A stretch of 64,000 bases of DNA, taken from NCBI RefSeq assembly GCF_016907295.1, contig NZ_JAFBBR010000001.1:2542001-2606000 (forward strand), in the 5' to 3' direction. Source of the stretch: Microbacterium dextranolyticum (GTDB lineage: Bacteria; Actinomycetota; Actinomycetes; Actinomycetales; Microbacteriaceae). The first letter of the stretch is position 1. Each line of letters opens with the position of its first letter. This document shows positions 54,032 to 61,552 of the stretch, one piece after another. Under the pieces are notes generated by a model. It was not told the origin of the DNA. It did no database searches and was given only the letters and a program-made list of their open reading frames with translations. The position numbers and the translations under genes are program-made.

Positions 54032-54079
54032 GGCCCGCGCTCCTCCATACTGACATGTCGGCATGAAGGAGCGCGGGCC
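54032..54079. terminator. Hairpin terminator after the GH65 gene
   Basis: GGCCCGCGCTCCT and AGGAGCGCGGGCC form a perfect 13-bp stem. It lies 14 bases after the GH65 stop. No T-run. Confidence 0.75.
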
Positions 54080-54092
54080 GGTCACCTGTCGA

Positions 54093-57000
54093 TCAGGCTC
54101 CGTCGCGACGGAGGCTCCGGCGGCGCATGAGCACCCCGGCGGCACCGAGTAGCAGCAGCACGCCACCGATCACCGCGAGCGGCAGCGGGCTCTCACCGCC
54201 GGTCGCTCCGAGGCGATCCGCCGAGGGACCGCCGGCGGCCGCACCGGATGTCGTCGGCGAGGCCGAAGCGGAGGCGCTCGGCGATCCCGGCCCGGAATCC
54301 GACGGGCTGGGCGACGCCGACCCCGAGTCCGACGGGTTCGGCGATGCAGACCCGGAATCCGACGGGCTCGGCGACGGGCCGGGGGCGGCTTTCAGCGCGA
54401 CGAAGGGCAGGATGCTCGGCCCCTCGGTCTTCAGCACGTCGCCCTGCTGCGTACGCCCCTCGGGCACGAACACCTTGATGATGTTCGGATCACGCGTGTC
54501 GGTGTCGTACGGTGACGCCGAGCTGATGGTGCCCAGGCCGCCGCAGATGCGCCACTGCGACACCCAGTCGGGGCTTCCCGGCGCCTCGCAGTCGAGCGCG
54601 GGCCGGATGTTCGACAGACCCTCGTTGCTCTCGGCGTTGACGAGCATCGCCGCGACGTAGCCGACCTTCACCGGATCGGCGCCCTTCAGCGCGGATTCCG
54701 GGAAGGAGAGAACGATCTGGTGCCGCCGCGGCGTCACGCTCAGTTCGACCGGCGCCACCAGCGCGCCGGATGCGTCGTAGAGCCCCGTCCCCGGACCACT
54801 GCCCGTCGCGCGCCCGTTGCCGACCAGCACCAGATCCCACGGCGATTCGAGGTCGGCGTTGGTGCCCGGGAGCGCCGGAACCGCACCCGAGCGCGCCGGC
54901 GCCGAGTCGTTCGAGGGCAGCCGCAGATACGTGTGCAGAAGCTGCACGCTCATGCCGTTCCCGCCCCACGGGTTCGTGATCTCCCCCGACACCGTCGTGA
55001 CGTAGCGCAGCGTGTCGCCATCACGGTAGACATCGAAGTCGGTCATGTCGAACGTCCCCGTCGGGAAGTTCGACGACCCCGGGTACTGGAGGGTGCCCGC
55101 ACCGTTGTCACCGCCGGCAGGTGCCGAGAGGGACCCCAGCAGGGTGCCGTATCCCGACGTCGCCTCGCAGTCGTTCGCCGTGCGGGTCGGAATGCGCAGT
55201 GCGGCATCCGTCGACACCGTCTTGTCGCCGTCTGCGGTGTGCACGGTCAGCGCCGGACCGCTGGTGAGCGTCACGTCGGTGGACGTCGTGCCGATCTTCA
55301 CGTCGAACGTGCGGCCCTGGTAGTGCAGGCCCGCGACCGTCATGTCGGTGAGGCTCGGGGGAAGGATGGGCGCCAGGGTGATGCCGTCCTCCTGCATCCG
55401 CAGACCCGTGTAGCCGTAGTAGAACTCCTGCAGGAATCCGCCGGCACCGGTCGTGAACGTGAAGGCCCCGCCCTCGCGCTCCTCGGAGAACTGGTCGAAC
55501 GGCGCCCGCATGAACGGCGTGCCGCTCTGCTGCGTGTAGTACCAGGCGTCGCACACATTGCCGAGCTCGGCCGACACGATCGAGTGGATCGCATCCGTCA
55601 TCGACGGACCGCCCGACGTCGTCACGCGGCTCGCGTAGTAGGCGAGGTTCCGTGCGGTGAGCTCGTCGCTCTGCTCGTAGCCCCAGGGGTAGGTCGTCAT
55701 GACGACGTCGGCCTGCTTGATGACGTGGCCGTTGTATCCGGCATACTCCGGAGTGATCCCGAGGGCGTCATCGTGCGGCATGAACATCTTGTCGGCGATG
55801 GTCTGCCAGGCGGGCTTCGCGCTCGTGCCGAGGACCCCCGCTGCGCGCGTGGCCATGCGCATCGTCTGCGCCGCCGCGACGTTGGTGTACGCCGAGTCGT
55901 CGTGCTTGCCGGCCCACTCGTCGGGAGGGGTCACGCCGTTGATGTGGTACTGCCCGTCGTCTCCCAATTCGACGCGGCTCGCCCAGAAGTCGGCGGCGCC
56001 ACTGATGACGGGCCACCCCTCGTTCTGCAGCCAGGTGCGGTCGCCGGTGGAGAGGTAGTACTGCCAGAACGCGAGCGCGACGTCGGCCGTGATGTGCTGC
56101 TCGGTCTCACCGAAGAGCGTCGCCGTCGTCTGCTCGGTGCCGTCGAGGGCCCCTTCCCACGGGAAGCGGATGCCGTCGTGGCCGCCCGCAGCGGCGTTGG
56201 CCCGCGCGTCGTCGATGCGGTCGCTGCGGTATTTGAGGACCGCGGCTGCGATCTCAGGGTCCTGGGCGACCAGCGAAGGCCACATCCACGTCTCGGTGTC
56301 CCAGAACACGTGCCCGCCGTACCCGTCCGAAGACAGACCCGCAGGAGACGGCGACCACGGACGGTCGGCGTTGACGCTGGCGAGCAGGTAGAAGCGGCTC
56401 GCGCGGATCTGCTGCTGCAGCGCGTCGTCGCCGGTGACCTGGATGTCGCCCTTCCAGATGTCGGCCCACGCGCCGTCGTTGCTCGCACGCACCGCGTCGT
56501 AGCCCTGCGCCGCGGCGGCGGTGGACGCCGCCTTCGCGAGGCCCGCGGTGTCGGCGCCGTCGTGGGTCGTGGTCAGACCCACGTACTTCACGAAGCTGTA
56601 GGTCTTGCCGCTTTCGACCGACTGGGTCAGCTTCTGCGCGATCGATCCCGACGGAAGACCCACGGGGCGCGCTTCGGCCCGCTGGCCGGGACCGGCGAGC
56701 GTGGAGGCGATGGATGCCGTGATGCCCGATCCGGTGATGGCGGCGTCCACGCCGATCGTTCCGGCCGCGTCGTCGCGGTGCGTCACGGTGCCGGCGACGA
56801 AGGTTGCGGGGCGCGTGTCGAGGACGTCGGTGACCTCAAGGTCGCCGCTCCACTGCGGGGTGACGTCGACGCGCACGAGGGCACGGTCGTCGTGACCGCG
56901 GTCGGTGAGCACCGTGTAGGCGACGTCGCTGACGTTGCCCGACGGCGAGGTCCACCGCGCCGAGGTGATGATGGCCCCTGTCGAGACGTCGAGGCTCTGG

Positions 57001-57914
57001 CGGTAGTCCGCCAGCCCTCGAGCATCCATCGTCAGGTCCGGCGGAGTCGTCGGCAGGGCGCCGTCACGCGGCACGATCGCGATCGAATCGACGTTGACAC
57101 GGCAGTCCGCGCCGGGCGTGGACGAGCACGACAGCGTCAGTGCGGCGCGATCGGTGAGCGCTCCGAGCGGCAGCCGAGCCTGCATCCACGTGTCCCAGTC
57201 CCCCTGCGGCGACGGCGGGAGGGCGATGTCGGCACTCGTGTCGCCGACCGACACATGGAGTGAGCGCACATTGGCGGAGTTGTCGCCGGGGTTGCCGGCC
57301 GCGTAGCGGACGATGAGGTCGTAGGCGGCATCCGGCTGCGCGCCGTTCGCGTACAGGAGGGCGCCGGCCGAGGCGTTCCCCCATCCCTGGGTGAATCCGG
57401 AGCCCTGGTAGCCGCCGTGGTCGGATGCCACCGAGACGCCGCCGCTGAGCTGCGCGTCCTCGAGCTGACAGATCGATCCCACGACGCACGGCGCGCTGAA
57501 GGCCTGGTCGAAGCTGCCCGAGCCGTCCGACACCGTGAGCCCCGTCCAGGCGGGCGCGGACGCCCGCGCTTCGTTGGGCAGGTGCGCGGCGTAGAGGCCC
57601 GCGACCTGGAACTGCGTCGCGACGTCGGCGGCGCTGTACCCCTGCCCCTGAGCCGGCACACGGGCGGCGAAGTTGCCGTTGCCGGTGAAAGTCGGGTGGT
57701 AGTCGGCCGAGAAGGGATCGGTGGTGGCCATCTCCCATCCGTTCGATGTGTTCGCGCCGGTCGGCGCCGAACCGCTCTCGGCAGCGGCGGCGCCTGCGCC
57801 GAGCACTCCGGTCACGAGCAGGGGCGCGGTCAGCAGGGCGCCCATCGCCGCGCGTGTGCGGCGGGGCGCACGCCGCATCTCGGGCTCCCCCGCGGTGGGT
57901 GACACAGGTTTCAC
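54093..57914 (-). CDS. Secreted, wall-anchored GH65-type alpha-glucosidase/phosphorylase
   Basis: 1,273 residues: signal peptide (ALLTAPLLVTGVLGAGAAAA), a GH65 N-terminal beta-sandwich split by a carbohydrate-binding (CBM6-like) domain at about 110-290, an alpha/alpha barrel (about 430-800) with TPPDEWAGKHDDSAYTN, where E666 is the expected general acid, then a glucodextranase-type C-terminal module (GGDNGAGTLQYPG, FDVYRDGDTLRYVT, NPWGGNGMS), a repeated PSPSDSGSASP stalk and LGATG, a membrane helix and RRRSLRRDGA. It probably hydrolyses or phosphorolyses short alpha-glucans at the cell surface. The start is GTG after AAGGAG; the upstream ATG is not needed. The same C-terminal module occurs in both GH49 genes upstream. 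Confidence 0.87.
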   Translation of the reverse strand: MKPVSPTAGEPEMRRAPRRTRAAMGALLTAPLLVTGVLGAGAAAAESGSAPTGANTSNGWEMATTDPFSADYHPTFTGNGNFAARVPAQGQGYSAADVATQFQVAGLYAAHLPNEARASAPAWTGLTVSDGSGSFDQAFSAPCVVGSICQLEDAQLSGGVSVASDHGGYQGSGFTQGWGNASAGALLYANGAQPDAAYDLIVRYAAGNPGDNSANVRSLHVSVGDTSADIALPPSPQGDWDTWMQARLPLGALTDRAALTLSCSSTPGADCRVNVDSIAIVPRDGALPTTPPDLTMDARGLADYRQSLDVSTGAIITSARWTSPSGNVSDVAYTVLTDRGHDDRALVRVDVTPQWSGDLEVTDVLDTRPATFVAGTVTHRDDAAGTIGVDAAITGSGITASIASTLAGPGQRAEARPVGLPSGSIAQKLTQSVESGKTYSFVKYVGLTTTHDGADTAGLAKAASTAAAAQGYDAVRASNDGAWADIWKGDIQVTGDDALQQQIRASRFYLLASVNADRPWSPSPAGLSSDGYGGHVFWDTETWMWPSLVAQDPEIAAAVLKYRSDRIDDARANAAAGGHDGIRFPWEGALDGTEQTTATLFGETEQHITADVALAFWQYYLSTGDRTWLQNEGWPVISGAADFWASRVELGDDGQYHINGVTPPDEWAGKHDDSAYTNVAAAQTMRMATRAAGVLGTSAKPAWQTIADKMFMPHDDALGITPEYAGYNGHVIKQADVVMTTYPWGYEQSDELTARNLAYYASRVTTSGGPSMTDAIHSIVSAELGNVCDAWYYTQQSGTPFMRAPFDQFSEEREGGAFTFTTGAGGFLQEFYYGYTGLRMQEDGITLAPILPPSLTDMTVAGLHYQGRTFDVKIGTTSTDVTLTSGPALTVHTADGDKTVSTDAALRIPTRTANDCEATSGYGTLLGSLSAPAGGDNGAGTLQYPGSSNFPTGTFDMTDFDVYRDGDTLRYVTTVSGEITNPWGGNGMSVQLLHTYLRLPSNDSAPARSGAVPALPGTNADLESPWDLVLVGNGRATGSGPGTGLYDASGALVAPVELSVTPRRHQIVLSFPESALKGADPVKVGYVAAMLVNAESNEGLSNIRPALDCEAPGSPDWVSQWRICGGLGTISSASPYDTDTRDPNIIKVFVPEGRTQQGDVLKTEGPSILPFVALKAAPGPSPSPSDSGSASPNPSDSGSASPSPSDSGPGSPSASASASPTTSGAAAGGPSADRLGATGGESPLPLAVIGGVLLLLGAAGVLMRRRSLRRDGA

Positions 57915-57950
57915 GTCATTCTCCTTCGTCTGGTGCATGTGGTGTGGTGT

Positions 57951-57990
57951 TCCGCGCCCTGCGCCGGTCGGGACCGACGCAGGGCGCGGA
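57951..57990. terminator. Hairpin between the GH49 and GH65 genes
   Basis: TCCGCGCCCTGCG pairs perfectly with CGCAGGGCGCGGA over 13 bp with a 14-base loop. It lies 6 bases after the GH49 stop and 37 bases before the GH65 start, so it may stop or attenuate transcription. Confidence 0.7.
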
Positions 57991-57995
57991 GTGGA

Positions 57996-60900
57996 TCAAT
58001 CGATCGAGTGGCTGCGACGTCGGCGTGCGACCACGAGGGCGATCGCCCCCGCCAGCAGCAGCGCACCGGCGCCCCACAGCGGCCACGGCGAGAACTCGCC
58101 GCCCGTCGCTTCGAGGTGGCTCGCTCCCGATGTGCCGCCGGTCGTCGGCGCCGACACGGACCCGCCGGGCTGAGCCGAGGAGCCTCCGTCGCCGTGACCG
58201 GTGTCGGTTCCCCCGCCGCCCGTGTTCGCCGCGTCGACCGTGAGGTCGAACCAGACCGAGCCGGAGGACGCACCGCGCACCTCGAGGCGGTAGGCCCCGG
58301 CCGCGAGGTTCGCCGGCACGGTCGCCGTCTGGGCGAACGCGCCGCTCGCGTCGGCGGAGAACTCCGCCAGCGCTGCGGCGCCGACGTCTGTCGCACGCGC
58401 CGCCGCCGCGGGGGCCGCCTGCAGCCACAGGCTGATCCCTTCGTTCGCACCGAACTGCGACCCGGTGACGACGATCTGTCCCCCCGCGGTCACGCGCGCC
58501 GCGGTGAGGGATGCCTCGGGCGTGCGCTCGACGGGAGCATCGGACGTGTCGAGCACGACGTAGGGGGCCACGACGGGGCCGCGCGTCCAGTCCATGACGG
58601 TGTGCTGGTCGGCGTCGCCGGTGATCATGTCGAACGCGTTGGAGTCCCGCGTGTCGGTGTCACGAGAGGCCAGGTCGCCGTCGAAACTGCCGGCGCCGCC
58701 GGCTCCTCGGTACGGACCGACGAAGTCGGGGCATCCGACACCCTGCGCGCATTCGGTGCTGTAGATCGGGCGGACGTTGCCGACACCCTCGCCCGACTCC
58801 GCGTCGGCGAACATCGACACCTGGTACCCGGTTTTCGAGAGGTCCACGTCGCCGAGGGTGCTCGCCGGCACCGATGCGATGATCTCACCGGCGGCACCGT
58901 TCACCTCGATCGTCGGGCGCGCGATGCGCTGACCGTCGGGCGTGAATACGCCGGCTCCGTACGGGCTGTCGGCGAAGCGACCCGAGGCCACGATCGCCCG
59001 CGTCCATGCACCGGCCGCCGACGTGTTCGTCCCCGGCAGCAGCGGGGTCGTCGCGGTCGAGTCGCCGTCACGCAGATAGATGTTGACCCGCTGCGTGCTC
59101 ATGCCCTGTCCGAACCAGGGGTTGCGGACCTCGCCGGCGACCTTCGTCACGAAGCGCACGGTGTCGCCGTCCCGGTACACCGTGAGACCGGTGAGGTCGA
59201 AGCTGCCCGGGTTGAAGGCACTGTCGGTCGGGTACGTGTAGCTGCCCGGACCGTTGTCGTCCCCGGTGGGGTCGGTGAGCGATCCGACGACCGTGCCCAG
59301 GGCGGTGATGGTGCGGCGCACGACCGTCTCCACACCGTTCGCGCCGGTGGCGGTGACGACGATGCGATTCGTGATGTCGGGCAGGGTCACGGGCGCCGTG
59401 AACGCGCCGCCCGCGACGGTCGCGTCCGACGTGACGCCGTTGACCGTGACGCTCACGCGCGGGGCATCCGTCGTCCCGGTCACGGTCAGGTTGCGCGCCG
59501 TGGCGACCGATCCGTCAGCGAGGCCGTCGACCGCGAGCTGGGGCGCGGTGCCCGTGGGCGCGTCGTCGCTCGTCGCGTTCCAGTCGTCCCAGGTGTCGAC
59601 GTCGAAGTTCAGCCGTCCCAGCTCGTCGCTGGCCCACTTGTCGCCCGACTTCAGGATCGGCACTCCGCCCACGCTGTAGTCGTGCAGCAGGATGCCGTTG
59701 CGATCGGTCATCTCGTTGCCGATCGTGACCTTCGCGCCGCTGCGGTCGGTGTACCGCTGGAGCAGGCTGACCTGCGATGCGGATCCGAGACCGTTCCAGG
59801 CGTCCACCGAGAAGCCGTCGATCTGGATGTTCTCGGTGTTCGAGAGGGCGAAGATGCGGATGCCGCAGTTCACGGCACCCTCGACGCGCGTGTTCGTGAA
59901 GTGCATGTTCTTGACCGTCGTCGAGACATCCGCTCGATCGGTCGCGCCCATGTCCTCCCAGTGCGACGACGAGTTGAAGACGCACGTGTTGTACTTGACG
60001 TCTTTCCAGCCCATGCGGTTGTGGATGATGTCGGTGTCGCTGACCGTGACGCCGTCGATGTTGCGCGGCGTCCAGCCCCACTGGATGACCGGGCCGTTCT
60101 CGTTCTTCCAGATGACGGTCCGCTCGATCTTCACGTCGCTGTGGTACAGCTTCAGCACGTCGTCGTTCGCGTGGAAGAAGGTGTCGCGCATGTGACCGTC
60201 GGGGTAAAGCTCCAGGCCGTCGGTCTGCCAGTACCAGCTGCCGACCTGCTTGTAGTTCGAGACATCCATGCGGAAGTTCTCGACGCCGATCTCGCCCGTC
60301 TCGTCGTGCGCGTAGACCACGAACGAGTGGTACGGCGGGGCATTGATCGTCAGCCCCTCCATGTCGAGCGTCTGGCCCTTGTTGGAGGATTCGAACTGCA
60401 GCATCTTCACGCAGTCGACGTGACAGTTCTCCTTCGTGTTGTGCGCGTATCCCTCAGCGGTGTTGGCCTCATAGACGTACTGCTCGCCCGAGAGCACGCC
60501 ACGTCCGGTCACCTTGTACGCGGGCTGCGACGAGTCGGGGAAACGGAACGCACCCTTCACGTAGGCACCCGGCGCGAGGTAGATCCACTTCACGTTCGCC
60601 GGCAGCTGCGCGCGGTAGTCGTCGCCCATGTAGTACGTGCCGGGCTCGAAGTAGAGGATGTCGGCCGTCATGTGGTCGAGATCGTTCACGAGGCCGGGTG
60701 CCGGCTTGTAGATGGTGCCCGAGGCATCCGTCGGGATCAGCCGATCGCGCTCGCTGCCGGTGAGCTTCGGGTTGGCGAAGACGAGCATCGAGTTCTGCGG
60801 CTCGGTGGCGACCGCGCGGTTGCCGGCGGCCACCGTCGTGAGCACACCGCTGTCGCCGCTCATGTCGTTGTACGACGTGAGCTGCTGAGGGTCGAACTCG

Positions 60901-61460
60901 ACCGAGAAGCGCAGCCCCTGCGCGCTGTAGGGGACCTTGACCCGGATCGTGGATGAGTCGACCAGCTGCTTCTCGAGGTTCAGGCTCGTGGGGCGCACGG
61001 TGACCTGGTCGGCCGATGAGATGTGCTGGCCCGTGGTCAGTGTGACGTTGACCCACACGTCTTCGGAGTACTCGAAGCTCGACCAGCTCATCGAGAGGTC
61101 GGCGCTCGAGGAGAACTCCGCGCCGTCCTGCTCGTCGTACCCGCGCTTGCCTTCGCCGCTGCGCGGCACGTTCATGTAGACGAACGAGCTGTAGGCCGTG
61201 TCGGGCGCGCTCGCGAGACTGACCGATGCCGAGTAGAACTCCGACCCGCGCACGGCGTCGTCGGCGATCGGTCCGGTGGTGGTGTCGACCTTGTCATGGC
61301 CCCACGTGGTCAGCGCCGAGCTGTCGATCGGCCCGTGCGCGGGTGGTGCCGCAGCCGCCTCCGGGGCGGCGGCGGCGGGAGCCGCCGTCGCCCCGAGGAG
61401 GGATGCGACGAGGGCGGCCGTGGCGGCAATCCCCCATCTCGAGTGCCGTGCGCGTGTCAT
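57996..61460 (-). CDS. Secreted GH49-family glucanase (dextranase/isopullulanase type), wall-anchored
   Basis: 1,154 residues: signal peptide (GIAATAALVASLLGATAAPA), N-terminal beta domain (to about 230), and a right-handed beta-helix catalytic domain (about 240-610) with WQTDG (D414) and FHANDD (D433, D434). The spacing of 19 and 20 residues matches the three catalytic aspartates of fungal dextranase and isopullulanase. Two further beta domains follow, then the glucodextranase-type module (about 740-1000), a domain with GSQFGANEGISLW and the LEATG, helix and RRRRSHSID tail. It should cut dextran- or pullulan-like glucans at the cell surface. The start ATG follows AAGGGAGTCATC; the upstream frame is a shadow. 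Confidence 0.9.
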   Translation of the reverse strand: MTRARHSRWGIAATAALVASLLGATAAPAAAAPEAAAAPPAHGPIDSSALTTWGHDKVDTTTGPIADDAVRGSEFYSASVSLASAPDTAYSSFVYMNVPRSGEGKRGYDEQDGAEFSSSADLSMSWSSFEYSEDVWVNVTLTTGQHISSADQVTVRPTSLNLEKQLVDSSTIRVKVPYSAQGLRFSVEFDPQQLTSYNDMSGDSGVLTTVAAGNRAVATEPQNSMLVFANPKLTGSERDRLIPTDASGTIYKPAPGLVNDLDHMTADILYFEPGTYYMGDDYRAQLPANVKWIYLAPGAYVKGAFRFPDSSQPAYKVTGRGVLSGEQYVYEANTAEGYAHNTKENCHVDCVKMLQFESSNKGQTLDMEGLTINAPPYHSFVVYAHDETGEIGVENFRMDVSNYKQVGSWYWQTDGLELYPDGHMRDTFFHANDDVLKLYHSDVKIERTVIWKNENGPVIQWGWTPRNIDGVTVSDTDIIHNRMGWKDVKYNTCVFNSSSHWEDMGATDRADVSTTVKNMHFTNTRVEGAVNCGIRIFALSNTENIQIDGFSVDAWNGLGSASQVSLLQRYTDRSGAKVTIGNEMTDRNGILLHDYSVGGVPILKSGDKWASDELGRLNFDVDTWDDWNATSDDAPTGTAPQLAVDGLADGSVATARNLTVTGTTDAPRVSVTVNGVTSDATVAGGAFTAPVTLPDITNRIVVTATGANGVETVVRRTITALGTVVGSLTDPTGDDNGPGSYTYPTDSAFNPGSFDLTGLTVYRDGDTVRFVTKVAGEVRNPWFGQGMSTQRVNIYLRDGDSTATTPLLPGTNTSAAGAWTRAIVASGRFADSPYGAGVFTPDGQRIARPTIEVNGAAGEIIASVPASTLGDVDLSKTGYQVSMFADAESGEGVGNVRPIYSTECAQGVGCPDFVGPYRGAGGAGSFDGDLASRDTDTRDSNAFDMITGDADQHTVMDWTRGPVVAPYVVLDTSDAPVERTPEASLTAARVTAGGQIVVTGSQFGANEGISLWLQAAPAAAARATDVGAAALAEFSADASGAFAQTATVPANLAAGAYRLEVRGASSGSVWFDLTVDAANTGGGGTDTGHGDGGSSAQPGGSVSAPTTGGTSGASHLEATGGEFSPWPLWGAGALLLAGAIALVVARRRRSHSID

Positions 61461-61552
61461 GATGACTCCCTTGCTGTCGTGCCTGTGATCGAGGTCTGGA
61501 TGGTGGTGCGGATGAGCGGATGCTCGGGGCAATCCGCGCGGGACGGTCGCGC

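Noticed and set aside
54007..54048. Upstream ATG (54048) for the membrane protein after GH65
   Set aside because: The extra codons fall in a perfect 13-bp terminator hairpin, and the ATG at 54006 has a good GGAGG site.
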